The notes: generated by a model not told the origin, from the letters alone. Numbered from the stretch's first letter, positions 36,328-45,763 are shown. The stretch is 64,000 nt of DNA from Paenibacillus pabuli (GCF_023101145.1 NZ_CP073714.1:744001-808000), one strand, 5' to 3'. Numbers and translations are program-made.

Positions 36328-37485
36328 CTACTCATCGTATTTATACGTACTGGCATTGAGGATTTTTACATGCACCTCGACCTTACCGAGTTTAAACCGC
36401 TCAAGTGGATCTGCCCGTTTATATACCTCTTGTCTCCACAGGGGGAGGTCATGGCGATAGAGATATTCCACAAAACCGTAGGAATCAATTTTGCGTGATT
36501 TGGTTTTCTCAAACGTATTGCGAATTTCGGACTCAATCTGTTTCTCGGCATCTTTTTCCATAACATGGGGAGAACGGTGAGAGTTATGATCCTCGATGAT
36601 GGCGCCTTTAACCGACGTAACCAGGTCGAAGGTTACACCATTTCCTTCTTTCCTCGCCTTAATCGTGGTCTTTGGGTTATTAAGCCTAAGCGTTAGCTGC
36701 GGTGTTTTGCTCCCGTTGCTGTATACGTACAACGGATATTGAAAGACGCGGTCATAATTCACGAATCGTGTGCCATCAGCATCTTTGCCCGTTACCCTGC
36801 CTTGATTTTTACCGTTTGTAATGACGTAAAAACCATCCATTTTAATCAGAGGGGGTGCTTTATCCCCGTTATACCAGGTCTTGTTCTGATTGGTAATGGA
36901 CGGCAAAAGAATAACTGAAGCAGGCTCCCGAAATCCGTCAAGGAGCTGATGAAGCCGGATGGGTTCATAACCGGAATGTTGCTTATACAGCTTCATCGGT
37001 TCAAACAGCTCGATGGTCTGGGCGGATTGGTTCAGCAGGGCAGAGGGAGCGAGTACATCTGTAATTTTTTGTTCTGTACCGTATAGCCAGGGAGTATATC
37101 TCAGTTGGCCTGAATGCAACAGTGTATTAAAGACATCCTCCAGCCGTCCATTTAACACATTTTTGGATAATACAATCGCTTTTACATGGGTCCAAAGCGT
37201 TTGCTGCTGAGACGTTTGATACAGGTCATCAATAGCCATACTCAATGTAGAACCCTCACCCCGCCCAATCCAGATATCACTTGCTTGCCTTGAAGTAGGT
37301 CCTTCCTGCTTGGCAATACTGGAGAAATCAATAAGTTGAGCGTACGCAACGTATTGGTTGTCTTCATAATCTATCCCTACAGCCGTGATAAAGTTAATGC
37401 TCTGCACCTCTTTGGAATCCCAGCACCCGGTCAGCAGGATGAAGCAGCTTGTAAACAAGCTAACCTTAGCCATCCATCTTGTCAC
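36328..37485 (-). CDS. gerC: Ger(x)C family germination lipoprotein (operon 1)
   Basis: A 385-residue lipoprotein component of a spore germinant receptor in the inner spore membrane. The lipobox is FILLTGCWDSKE, and AVGIDYEDNQYVAYAQLIDF follows, as in GerAC-type proteins. The C-terminal GerC domain ends near LGKVEVHVKILNASTYKYDE. The GTG at 37485 follows GGAGGAAACGCTC and overlaps the gerA stop codon by four bases, so translation is coupled. A longer upstream in-frame extension lies inside gerA. Confidence 0.9.
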   Translation of the reverse strand: MTRWMAKVSLFTSCFILLTGCWDSKEVQSINFITAVGIDYEDNQYVAYAQLIDFSSIAKQEGPTSRQASDIWIGRGEGSTLSMAIDDLYQTSQQQTLWTHVKAIVLSKNVLNGRLEDVFNTLLHSGQLRYTPWLYGTEQKITDVLAPSALLNQSAQTIELFEPMKLYKQHSGYEPIRLHQLLDGFREPASVILLPSITNQNKTWYNGDKAPPLIKMDGFYVITNGKNQGRVTGKDADGTRFVNYDRVFQYPLYVYSNGSKTPQLTLRLNNPKTTIKARKEGNGVTFDLVTSVKGAIIEDHNSHRSPHVMEKDAEKQIESEIRNTFEKTKSRKIDSYGFVEYLYRHDLPLWRQEVYKRADPLERFKLGKVEVHVKILNASTYKYDE

Positions 37486-38951
37486 GAGCGTTTCCTCCGG
37501 CGGGTGGAATCCTGAGTATGGAGTGCTGCTGGGCGTTTGGTCCGTTTCATGGAAGGGGGCATGGATACAGCTTGAGTGAAGTCGCCAGGTATATAAGGAG
37601 AGACGGGTGACAGGTATGAGACGCCATAACATTCCAACGATACGAGGTGCACCAGCAGACCAAGCAGTCCAAGCATGAAACCGAATAACCCAAGAATGGA
37701 AGAAATGACTAGCATTCCGATCCGGACTTGAGCCGTAGCCCCACTGAGCACGGTATTTACCAGAATATAGCTGGAGATCACCGAGATCGCGACCGTGACA
37801 ATGATCGTGGGGGAAGTAATTCCTGCTCGAATAGCTGCATCTCCGATAATAAGCCCACCGACCACGCTGACAGTCTGTCCCAAGGCACGTGGGAGCCTTC
37901 GGCCAGCTTCATTAAATAGCTCGAACATAAATATCATTAAAAATGCTTCCAGCGTGACTGGCATAGGTAGACCCATTCGGGTACCTGAAATCGTTGCAAG
38001 CAGAGGTAATGGAATTTGCTCCACATTAAAACTGGTCAGGCCGATATAGAAGGCTGGAAAGAAGCAAGCAATCAGTAATCCGGAAATGCGTAAAATCCGC
38101 TCAAAAGTAACAATGAAAAAAGGCGTACTCTCGTCTTCCGGCGATTTCAACTGATTAAACAGAGTGGTGGGAGCGATAATGGCTACCGGTGAACCTTCAA
38201 TGAGAACCGCAAATCGCCCATTTAAAAGGGAGTCCACAACATAATCCGGTCGCTCCGTATTATCCGTAAGGGGAAATATGCTGCGGATTCCCCCCATAAT
38301 CGCACGTTCCATAATAGAGGTACCGAGAAGGCCATCGATTTCAATTTGGTCGAGATTTTGGCGTGCTTCTTTCAGAATATCCGGGTTAATGATGTCTTTG
38401 ACATACAACAGACCAATAGAGGTCTGGGTACGACCGCCTTTAACATATTTTTCATAACACATGGAAGAGGTTTTTATTCGTTTGCGAATGAGGCCGATAT
38501 TCACGGACAGCTCTTCAGTGAAACCATCCCGAGGCCCTTTAATCGATGATTCGATCGCCGATTCCTCAGGGTTTCTTCCCGGTATACTCGCGATATCCAG
38601 ACTGCAGGACTGATCGCCATTTCCGAAAATGAGCAGTAATTGTCCGCTAAAAATCAACAGATTTAAATTCTCTGTATCTTTGAGATCATTCACCGGATTC
38701 AAGGTTAAACCCAATTCCTTGGGATGTGCTTCTTCTATGAACAGAGAGTGCTGTTCCAGACGTGGGATAATAAACTGGTTGATTTGTTTGCCATCCACCA
38801 AACCGTCGCAGTAGATCATAATCACCGACATGTCGGTTTCATCTTTGGCAGGAAAGGTCTGAATAACAACATCTGCGCAGGGATTGAACTGCTCTTCGAA
38901 AGAGGCAAGCAGTTTTTCATGGGACGTGGTGTCAATCGTTTGGTGCTCCAT
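37482..38951 (-). CDS. gerA: GerA family spore germination protein (operon 1)
   Basis: A 489-residue GerAA-type subunit, which may form the ion channel of the receptor. The first ~290 residues are a hydrophilic cytoplasmic domain with GPRDGFTEELSVNIGLIRKR (conserved in all GerA proteins). Five to six hydrophobic segments follow, including PLPLLATISGTRMGLPMPVT and EAGRRLPRALGQTVSVVGGL. A basic tail of about 30 residues ends the protein. ATG at 38951 follows AGAGGAGGAAACATC and overlaps the preceding gene by 20 nt. Confidence 0.93.
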   Translation of the reverse strand: MEHQTIDTTSHEKLLASFEEQFNPCADVVIQTFPAKDETDMSVIMIYCDGLVDGKQINQFIIPRLEQHSLFIEEAHPKELGLTLNPVNDLKDTENLNLLIFSGQLLLIFGNGDQSCSLDIASIPGRNPEESAIESSIKGPRDGFTEELSVNIGLIRKRIKTSSMCYEKYVKGGRTQTSIGLLYVKDIINPDILKEARQNLDQIEIDGLLGTSIMERAIMGGIRSIFPLTDNTERPDYVVDSLLNGRFAVLIEGSPVAIIAPTTLFNQLKSPEDESTPFFIVTFERILRISGLLIACFFPAFYIGLTSFNVEQIPLPLLATISGTRMGLPMPVTLEAFLMIFMFELFNEAGRRLPRALGQTVSVVGGLIIGDAAIRAGITSPTIIVTVAISVISSYILVNTVLSGATAQVRIGMLVISSILGLFGFMLGLLGLLVHLVSLECYGVSYLSPVSPYIPGDFTQAVSMPPSMKRTKRPAALHTQDSTRRRKRS

Positions 38952-40038
38952 GATGTTTCCTCCTCTGATGGCGTGAACTGATGTATGCAACGGCTGTTGC
39001 AACCACCGCTAGTCCGCTCAGATACATGAGATTGAACGGGAATATGTATTGGACAAGCAGCTTTTCGAATGTCATATCATCCAGAGGATACAGCATGGAA
39101 AGAATAAATAGGACGCCAAGAGTGGCACAACATATGATCCTTCTGGAGGCGCTCTTAATATTCCAAATTTCTACTACAATATACATGGCCAGACTAATCC
39201 GGGTAAAAGAACCGGCGAGCCACTGGTAGATGGAAAAGAAATCGGTCTGGGCAATATATTTGCCCAAGGAGGCGATTCGCCATTCTTCAAAGGCGGGATA
39301 TCTCATTTTGGCAGCTTCAAAAGGGTCGAATTCCACGATCGCCCCAATGAGTGGGCCGAGTGTCAGTCCAAGAATAATGGACGCGAGCATCAGATACTGC
39401 CATACACGTATCCGCTTGGAGAGGTGGGGCTGCAAGTACCAGATGAACAGCAGCTCAAACATGCCTGAGAGGCTGTAGACCGTGCCATGAAGTACGGGAT
39501 GCCAGCCATGTTCAAGCACAGGCAGCAGACGACTGTAATCTTTGTATTGTGTATTAACGATAGCGACATAGAAGCCCAGCAGTACAACCAGGGGCAGGAT
39601 CAATCCTGCTGTAAATGCCAGAGAACGTATTCCTTTATAAGCTGCGTAGGCGCAGAGAGACATCAGGGCAATGCTTGTAACCAATACGGGTGTCTCCGTC
39701 AGATAATTGGTTTTGGCCCAAGTGGTGGTATCATGCAGAGTAAAATAGATCACGGACAGAAAAAAGAGGCTGTTTCCCACCCGAAACAGCATGCCAAGAG
39801 GCTTGCCAAGATGGGAAGTCAGCCATTCATGCAGGGTTTGATGCTGGAGAAAACGTGAGACATAGGCAAGCATCAGAGTGAATATAAGATAAGGCCCTGC
39901 AGACAACAGAACGGATATCCATGCATCTCTTTTGGCCGAAGACAAAAGGGCAGGGATGATCAGGACGTGGCTGATCAGGCCGACCGATAACATCATTAAC
40001 ATCATGGCTTGCAAAAAAGAAGGCTGTGTTGGTTTCAT
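38932..40038 (-). CDS. gerB: GerB family germination permease (operon 1)
   Basis: A 368-residue GerAB-type protein with ten hydrophobic segments, related to amino acid permeases (APC fold). It binds the germinant, generally an amino acid. MMLMMLSVGLISHVLIIPAL at the N-terminus and AKTNYLTETPVLVTSIALMS are typical. It is the first gene of the order gerB-gerA-gerC, whereas the classical order is gerA-gerB-gerC. The gene ends with an RRKHHGAPND tail. The germinant cannot be predicted. Confidence 0.92.
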   Translation of the reverse strand: MKPTQPSFLQAMMLMMLSVGLISHVLIIPALLSSAKRDAWISVLLSAGPYLIFTLMLAYVSRFLQHQTLHEWLTSHLGKPLGMLFRVGNSLFFLSVIYFTLHDTTTWAKTNYLTETPVLVTSIALMSLCAYAAYKGIRSLAFTAGLILPLVVLLGFYVAIVNTQYKDYSRLLPVLEHGWHPVLHGTVYSLSGMFELLFIWYLQPHLSKRIRVWQYLMLASIILGLTLGPLIGAIVEFDPFEAAKMRYPAFEEWRIASLGKYIAQTDFFSIYQWLAGSFTRISLAMYIVVEIWNIKSASRRIICCATLGVLFILSMLYPLDDMTFEKLLVQYIFPFNLMYLSGLAVVATAVAYISSRHQRRKHHGAPND

Positions 40039-40107
40039 GCTGAGGGGACCTCTTTTCCCAATAGACTGTTCTCAGCAGTGTTAACGTGAACAAGCCTTCT
40101 CATACTG

Positions 40108-41100
40108 TCAGTCGAAATAACGTATCCCCATCGCTTCACGAACCTCAAGCATTGTCTCACGTGCAGCCTGACGGGCCTGACGTGTGCCTTCCACCAGGAT
40201 TTCTTTCACTTCATGCCCACGTTGTTCATAGTAATTTCGCCGTTCACGGAAAGGGGAGAGCAGTTCGTTAATTGCAGTGCCTGCCATCTTCTTGCAATCC
40301 CTGCATCCAATGGTGCCGTCACTGCAGCTTGCATGAATCTCAGCGGCTTCATCCTTTCGAAACAGCTGGTGATAGGCAAATACCGGACAAATATCCGGAT
40401 GCCCCGGGTCAGAACGATGAATGCGGGCAGGATCGGTTTTCGCTTTGGACAGCTTGGCATGCACATCATCAGGATGAGCATTCAACGAAATGGCATTGCC
40501 CATGCTTTTGCTCATTTTGCCCACGCCATCCAGTCCGCCCAGCCGTTCTCCGGTCAGGATGCGTGGTTCAGGCAGAACGGGCGCATATAATTCATTGAAC
40601 CTCCGTACCAGTTTCCGTGCTGTTTCGATATGTGGAATCTGGTCTTCGCCTGCCGGAACAAGGGTTGCTTTGCAGAAAGCAATATCCGCAGCCTGACTGA
40701 CTGGATAACCGAGAAACCCGTAATAGAGATCGTTATAGCCTCGGTCACGCGCTTCGTTTTTAATTGTGGGATTATGCCGAAGAGTGTTCACCGTGATAAA
40801 CATGGAGAATATGACAGTCAGCTCGGCAATTTCCGGGATCATCGACTGGATGAACAGAGTAGCTTTATTGGGATCGATTCCTACGGCAAGATAATCAAGT
40901 GTCACTTGATGCACACTGTCTGCAATCAGTCCCGGTTGATCATAGTGAGTTGTGAGCGCCTGTACATCAGCCAGTAAAATATACGTTTTGTACTCATTCT
41001 GCAATTGCACCCGACTGCGCAGGCTGCCCACGTAATGGCCGAGATGAAGCTGTCCGGTTGTCCGGTCTCCGGTTAAAATAATGTCTTTGTTCTTGTTCAA
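40108..41100 (-). CDS. trpS: Tryptophan--tRNA ligase
   Basis: A 330-residue class I synthetase charging tRNA-Trp. The HIGH motif is GQLHLGHYVGSL and the KMSKS motif is GVGKMSKSMGNAI. The length is typical of TrpS. Translation starts from TTG at 41100 after AAAGGAGAATGAACC; an ATG nearby is out of frame. It is controlled by a T-box leader about 300 nt upstream, and repeat copy C lies between them. The gerB gene follows 69 bp downstream with no clear terminator, so read-through into the germination operon is possible. Confidence 0.95.
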   Translation of the reverse strand: MNKNKDIILTGDRTTGQLHLGHYVGSLRSRVQLQNEYKTYILLADVQALTTHYDQPGLIADSVHQVTLDYLAVGIDPNKATLFIQSMIPEIAELTVIFSMFITVNTLRHNPTIKNEARDRGYNDLYYGFLGYPVSQAADIAFCKATLVPAGEDQIPHIETARKLVRRFNELYAPVLPEPRILTGERLGGLDGVGKMSKSMGNAISLNAHPDDVHAKLSKAKTDPARIHRSDPGHPDICPVFAYHQLFRKDEAAEIHASCSDGTIGCRDCKKMAGTAINELLSPFRERRNYYEQRGHEVKEILVEGTRQARQAARETMLEVREAMGIRYFD

Positions 41101-41204
41101 GGTTCATTCTCCTTTGATGTTGTGATTTGTCGATCCTTAATTGCTGACGCCACCAGCCTTCTTCCACGACCATCACCTCCTTTCAGCCTGCATCTTTATC
41201 AGTC

Positions 41205-41390
41205 GAACTAAAGATTATTTACACTTGTCACTTCGATGACAGAACAACCTTCCGATCGCTGTTATCCCCTGATTTTTTGATACACTTTTAACAAAGGTGA
41301 AAATCCGGGGATAAAGGCGAACACTCCGCTTCTTCAGGTTATTTCTGTCCTCTCCGTTCTCGTGTAAATGTTGAGTTGAACTAATATAGA
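41205..41390 (-). repeat. Nested-palindrome intergenic element, copy C, in trpS leader
   Basis: On the minus strand it is almost identical to copy A: CATTTACACGAGAACGGAGA, GACAGAAATAACCT/AGGTTGTTCTGTC, and TTATCCCCGGATTTT/AAAATCAGGGGATAA. The apical stem changes from CCC/GGG in copy A to CAC/GTG, a compensatory change. It sits between the T-box terminator and the trpS start. Its strand matches trpS transcription. Confidence 0.85.
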
Positions 41391-41400
41391 AATTAAAATC

Positions 41401-41460
41401 AAAAAAGCCTCGTCCTTCATCCTGTTTCCCAGACGGGAACAGAACAGAAGGACGAAGCTT
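41401..41460 (-). terminator. T-box controlled terminator
   Basis: On the minus strand, CGTCCTTC and GAAGGACG pair around an inner stem GTTCCCGTCTGGGAAAC, followed by AGGCTTTTTTG. Together with the T-box motif just upstream it forms the terminator arm of the switch. Confidence 0.85.
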
Positions 41461-41764
41461 AATGCTTCGCGGTGCCACCTTAATTGGCCGCTGGTTGCGG
41501 CCCGCTTGAGGGATACGGATAATGATATGCAAAAAGCCCGCATATGCCTTATCGATATCCTGTCCATGGATAACGGCTGAACATGCCGCCTTGTCTACTG
41601 ACGATCTGCGCTCCTGAGTTTAAGTGGCAGAACAGGTTCAACTCGGAACTCCGAAGCCCATTTCCACATGACCGATACACCTGCTCACACCATCCGCAGG
41701 CTCTCTGAGGTATCTAATCCTGTGTACTTCTCTTCATCATTGTTGATAACGTCCGTTTACAATT
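41461..41764 (-). promoter_or_regulatory. trpS T-box: T-box leader of trpS
   Basis: The canonical T-box sequence TAAGGTGGCACCGCG is read on the minus strand at 41468-41482. Upstream are an AGAGAG-type bulge region, long stem I arms and a TGG Trp codon at 41664-41666 in the expected specifier area (ATGTGGAAATGG). Uncharged tRNA-Trp should stabilise the antiterminator and raise trpS expression. The specifier position was judged by eye. Confidence 0.9.
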
Positions 41765-41770
41765 TTTCAC

Positions 41771-41799
41771 ATTGTATCACGCTTGATCTGGTTTGACCA
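41771..41799 (-). promoter_or_regulatory. Likely promoter of the trpS leader
   Basis: On the minus strand, TGGTCA (41799-41794) and TACAAT (41776-41771) are separated by 17 bp. It overlaps the end of the eamA-like gene. Confidence 0.5.
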
Positions 41800-42712
41800 G
41801 CCCACGTTTTCTTCCGCTCATATTGGTGCCAAGTACACCTGCGATGATCAGCAGGGCTCCAACAAAGTGGTATCCATGAACGGGTTCATGCAATATCCAG
41901 GCTCCGCCAGCAATCGAAATAAGTGTGGACAAATTACTGAATACACTCATTTTGGAAGCTTCCAGATGAGTCAGGGCATAACTCGCCAGCAGCGTGGAGA
42001 TCATGGTGGAGAGGACGGCCAGATAAGCCAGTGCTCCCAGGTAAGATGCATCTCCCAGTGGCTTCACATAATCCATCATGGTACCGCTGGACGCATGACG
42101 AATCAGGGAAGCTGCGTTAAAGACGACAAATCCAACCATCAGGGTCACCCAGGTCAATTCCATCGGTTTATATTTCTGCGCCAAGGGTCTTGCCAATACA
42201 CCATAACCTGCAAAACACACTGTGGAGAGCAGCAGTAAAGCAATACCTTTAAAATTGCCTGCCGACATTCCACTTCCTTTCATCAAGAAAATAAAGATTA
42301 CACCCGCCACAGACAACAACAGGAACAGTTTTTGCAAAAGGGACGTGCGTTCCTTTAGAAAGATAGAGGCCAACACAAGTGTGAATACGGGGGCCATCGC
42401 CTGGATAATCCCTGCTTCCGATGAGTTGGATGAGACTAACCCGAATGCCTGAAAGGCAAAGAACAAAACAGGAGAGAGCAGTCCTAACGGAATGATACGC
42501 CACAGATCTCGAATGGTTAGCTTGATCTTGATCCATCCAAAAATGACAGGGATGCTGACTACAAGTAACGACAAGGCAAAACGGTGTGCCAGTACATCAA
42601 TTGGATGTGCGACACTCACCGTCATTTTGACAAATAAAAAGGATAAGCCAATAATGGCTGCGTATAAAACAGCTGCTACATATGCGTAAGTTCTAGTTTG
42701 GCTATTGTTCAT
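41777..42712 (-). CDS. EamA/DMT-family transporter
   Basis: A 311-residue membrane protein with ten predicted helices and two EamA repeats, for example FAFQAFGLVSSNSSEAGIIQ and APVFTLVLASIFLKERTSL in the first half and STLISIAGGAWILHEPVHG in the second. Family members export amino acids or metabolites. It is divergent from a MocR-type regulator about 180 bp away, which probably controls it. This pairing is common for EamA exporters and MocR proteins. Confidence 0.88.
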   Translation of the reverse strand: MNNSQTRTYAYVAAVLYAAIIGLSFLFVKMTVSVAHPIDVLAHRFALSLLVVSIPVIFGWIKIKLTIRDLWRIIPLGLLSPVLFFAFQAFGLVSSNSSEAGIIQAMAPVFTLVLASIFLKERTSLLQKLFLLLSVAGVIFIFLMKGSGMSAGNFKGIALLLLSTVCFAGYGVLARPLAQKYKPMELTWVTLMVGFVVFNAASLIRHASSGTMMDYVKPLGDASYLGALAYLAVLSTMISTLLASYALTHLEASKMSVFSNLSTLISIAGGAWILHEPVHGYHFVGALLIIAGVLGTNMSGRKRGLVKPDQA

Positions 42713-42814
42713 AAGGTTTCCTCCAATAATACGGTTTTTCTGTTCTACTACAACGGCACATATGCTGCTGCGTGCGCTGTCTGGCCTTATTCAATATACT
42801 GCCAGACCAATCAT

Positions 42815-42852
42815 GGTACAATAGACAAAAACGTTAACTGTACCGGTACAAT
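42815..42852. promoter_or_regulatory. Direct repeat GGTACAAT, likely MocR operator
   Basis: GGTACAAT occurs at 42815-42822 and again at 42845-42852, 30 bp apart (three helical turns) and on the same strand. The second copy overlaps the palindrome TGTACCGGTACA (42839-42850). MocR regulators typically bind such spaced repeats. It lies between the divergent exporter and regulator genes. Confidence 0.6.
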
Positions 42853-42889
42853 TAAGATGATGCTAAGGTCGGAAGAGAGGCAGAATCCT

Positions 42890-44284
42890 ATGAGAAAATA
42901 CGAAATTATCGCCGAATCACTTAAGCAATGGATTCAGGACCAATTGCGCCAGCAGAACAGTGGACAATGGCAGGATAAAGGCATCAAACTACCGGCTGTA
43001 CGTGTTCTGGCTGAGCAGTATCAATGTAGTGTGAGTACAGCCATACGTGCGTATGAGTGGCTGGAAGAGAGACACCTAGTCTACGCGGTGCCTCAGTCCG
43101 GGTATTATGCGGTACAGAATGGGGCCGAAGTGGAGGATGGAGAGTGGCAGGGGCCGCTGGATTTTGCCTCCGCAGCTCCTGATCCACGAGTATTTCCTTA
43201 TTCCGATTTTCGCCATTGTGTGGATCAGGCTATGGAGAAGAGACAGGCGGATTTGTTTTTGTATGGAACCGAGCGAGGCTTGCCTTCCTTGATTGAATTG
43301 TTGCAGAAGCAATTCGCCGATTACCAGGTGTTTGCCCGGAAAGAGCAATTCTTTATTACGTCAGGAGTTCAGCAGGCCCTAGCTGTGCTGGCGTTAATGC
43401 CTTTTCCGAATGGGAAAAGGCAGGTGATGCTGGAAATGCCAGGTTATCATAATATGCCTTCGCTTCTACAAGGGCTGAGTGTACCGATTGCCGGTGTCAG
43501 ACGCTCACTGGATGGCCTGGATTGGGATGAGCTCGAACGACAGTTCCGCGAAGGAGATATCAAATTTTTTTATGTCATGCCGCGCTTTCAGAACCCGATT
43601 GGCACCTCCCTGACGGCAGCCGAGAAGAAAAGATTAATCCGGCTGGCGCAGCGTTACGACGTCTATCTGGTAGAGGATGATTTCTTGGCTGATCTGGAAG
43701 AGAATACGAAGCAGGACCCGTTATGGTCGTATGATACGGAAGGGCGAGTCATTTATCTGAAAAGTTACTCCAAAATCCTGTTTCCTGGGCTGCGGATTGG
43801 CGTGGCTATTCTGCCCGCAAGTCTTACTGCAACGTTTAGTAAATACAAAAAAATGCTCGACATTGACACTGCGGTACTGTCTCAGGCAGCACTTGAGGTG
43901 TACATTCGTAACGGGATGTTTGCCCACCATGGCAAAGTCATCCGCAGCCGTTATGCTGCCCGAATGAATAAATTGTATCAACAACTTAATGCCTTCCCAG
44001 ACTTCGGTCCATTTGCGAATGCACCGCGTACAGGAGGAGAGCATACGGTTCTGCCACTGCCTAAGGATATGCCGCTCAGGGTTTTACTGTCCCGTTTGGA
44101 CAAAAGGGGAGTCATTGCCGGTACCACGGAACGATATTATCCGGAAGGTTCACAAGAGATACAACAGGATAAAATGCTGCGGTTAAACATATCCAATGTT
44201 CCGAAGCAACGGATTGAGGGAGGACTACGGATTATCCGTGAGGAAATAGCGAAACTGCAAAAGGCGTCCACACAAGCGGAATAA
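42890..44284 (+). CDS. MocR-type PLP-dependent transcriptional regulator
   Basis: A 464-residue fusion of an N-terminal GntR winged helix (KLPAVRVLAEQYQCSVSTAI) to a fold-type I aminotransferase domain. The PLP-binding Lys lies in YLKSYSKILFPGLRIG, and the YEDDF-like motif is YLVEDDFLADL. MocR proteins use the aminotransferase domain to sense PLP or an amine and regulate nearby genes. The start follows GAGAGG at a distance of about 9 bases. It is divergent from the EamA exporter, its likely target. Confidence 0.92.
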   Translation: MRKYEIIAESLKQWIQDQLRQQNSGQWQDKGIKLPAVRVLAEQYQCSVSTAIRAYEWLEERHLVYAVPQSGYYAVQNGAEVEDGEWQGPLDFASAAPDPRVFPYSDFRHCVDQAMEKRQADLFLYGTERGLPSLIELLQKQFADYQVFARKEQFFITSGVQQALAVLALMPFPNGKRQVMLEMPGYHNMPSLLQGLSVPIAGVRRSLDGLDWDELERQFREGDIKFFYVMPRFQNPIGTSLTAAEKKRLIRLAQRYDVYLVEDDFLADLEENTKQDPLWSYDTEGRVIYLKSYSKILFPGLRIGVAILPASLTATFSKYKKMLDIDTAVLSQAALEVYIRNGMFAHHGKVIRSRYAARMNKLYQQLNAFPDFGPFANAPRTGGEHTVLPLPKDMPLRVLLSRLDKRGVIAGTTERYYPEGSQEIQQDKMLRLNISNVPKQRIEGGLRIIREEIAKLQKASTQAE

Positions 44285-44304
44285 TCGCTTGGGGGACGCC
44301 TTAT
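44261..44304 (+). terminator. Terminator overlapping the end of the MocR gene
   Basis: AAGGCGTCC and GGACGCCTT form the outer arms with AAGCG/CGCTT nested inside. The structure begins within the last codons of the regulator gene. The T tract is weak. Confidence 0.65.
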
Positions 44305-44367
44305 TTCATGTGATCAATTTCTGTGATGTCTGCTATGGTGCGATACGTGAATGGTTTAGATAACCGT

Positions 44368-45687
44368 TTACGCCTGAGCCATAGCTTTGAAGGAGGCTTC
44401 TGCTGCTTCGAGTGTTTCCTCAACATCCTTGTCCGTATGTGCAGTGGTCAGGAACCAGGCTTCATATTTGGAAGGAGCCAGATTAATGCCACGATTCAGC
44501 ATATGACGGAAGAAGGAAGCGAACTGTTCCCCATCGGTATCCTGGGCTTGATCATAGTTCGTAACCGGGTGGTCACAGAAGTGGGTGGAGAAGGCTCCAC
44601 GAATCCGGTTAATGGTTAATGCAATGCCATGACGGTCAGCGGAAGCCTGTAAACCTCTGGTCAGGTCAATCGCTAGACGTTCCATCTCTTCATACACACC
44701 CTGGCCTTGCAGAACTTCCAGACATGCAATACCCGCAGAGATGGACGCTGGATTACCAGCCATCGTTCCAGCTTGATAAGCCGGGCCGAGTGGAGCAACC
44801 TGCTCCATGACCTGTTTACGGCCGCCGTAAGCACCGATCGGCAGACCGCCGCCGATAATTTTGCCAAGAGCAGTCAAATCCGGTTCGATCTCCGCATGAT
44901 TGTCCAGTCCGTCGTACGTCTGTGTGGAGCCATAGTGGAAACGGAAGGCTGTAATGACCTCGTCGTAAATGACGAGCGAGCCGTTGTCCCGAGTCATGGC
45001 ACAGAGTCCTTCCAGGAAGCCAGGTTCCGGCATAACCATACCGAAGTTGCCAACAATCGGTTCAACCATGACTGCTGCGACATCATCGCCCCAACGCTCC
45101 AGAGCTGCTTTCAGGCTGTCCAGATCGTTGAAAGGTACTGTGATGACTTCGTGCGCAATGCTCGTTGGAATGCCTGCACTATCCGGGATACCGAGCGTGG
45201 AAGGCCCTGAGCCTGCTGCCACAAGGACCAGATCGGAGTGACCGTGGTAACATCCGGCGAATTTCACGATTTTATTACGTTTGGTGTAGGCGCGGGCAAC
45301 CCGGATGGTAGTCATGACTGCTTCTGTACCGGAGTTTACAAAACGAACCTTATCCATTGAAGGAATGGCATCTTTCAGCATTTTGGCGAGCTTGATCTCA
45401 AGCTCCGTCGGTGTGCCGTACAAGACGCCATTTGCAGCTGCCTCGGTAATCGCCTGGGTGATATGAGGATGAGCATGTCCTGTAACGATCGGGCCGTATG
45501 CTGCGAGATAATCGATATAACGGTTGTCGTCGACATCCCAGAAGTGAGCGCCTTGCGCTTTTTTCATAAATACAGGTGCACCGCCACCCACCGCTTTGAA
45601 TGAGCGGGAAGGACTGTTCACACCTCCTACAATATGTTGAAGTGCTTCTTCGTATAACAGCTCGGAACGGGAACGTGATGGATTCAT
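44368..45687 (-). CDS. hemL: Glutamate-1-semialdehyde 2,1-aminomutase
   Basis: A 439-residue PLP enzyme converting glutamate-1-semialdehyde to 5-aminolevulinate for tetrapyrrole synthesis. The N-terminus has [20 protein letters not shown], the core has [20 protein letters not shown], and the PLP Lys lies in [17 protein letters not shown]. It stands alone here, not with hemAXCDB. Bacillus species have a second paralogue (GsaB), so this could be that copy. GAAAGGAAGTTATTTT precedes the ATG at 45687. Confidence 0.93.
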   Translation of the reverse strand: MNPSRSRSELLYEEALQHIVGGVNSPSRSFKAVGGGAPVFMKKAQGAHFWDVDDNRYIDYLAAYGPIVTGHAHPHITQAITEAAANGVLYGTPTELEIKLAKMLKDAIPSMDKVRFVNSGTEAVMTTIRVARAYTKRNKIVKFAGCYHGHSDLVLVAAGSGPSTLGIPDSAGIPTSIAHEVITVPFNDLDSLKAALERWGDDVAAVMVEPIVGNFGMVMPEPGFLEGLCAMTRDNGSLVIYDEVITAFRFHYGSTQTYDGLDNHAEIEPDLTALGKIIGGGLPIGAYGGRKQVMEQVAPLGPAYQAGTMAGNPASISAGIACLEVLQGQGVYEEMERLAIDLTRGLQASADRHGIALTINRIRGAFSTHFCDHPVTNYDQAQDTDGEQFASFFRHMLNRGINLAPSKYEAWFLTTAHTDKDVEETLEAAEASFKAMAQA

Positions 45688-45724
45688 AAAATAACTTCCT
45701 TTCATATGAGATAAACAAAACACA

Positions 45725-45755
45725 GCGAGAGGGCAGCATATGCTGCCCTCTTCGC
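45725..45755 (-). terminator. Perfect palindrome between LCP gene and hemL
   Basis: GAGGGCAGCATATGCTGCCCTC (22 bp palindrome from 45729, arms of 11) is extended by GCGA/TCGC. On the minus strand it is followed by TGTGTTTTG. It is probably the terminator of the LCP gene upstream of hemL. Confidence 0.65.
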
Positions 45756-45763
45756 GTTGCACA

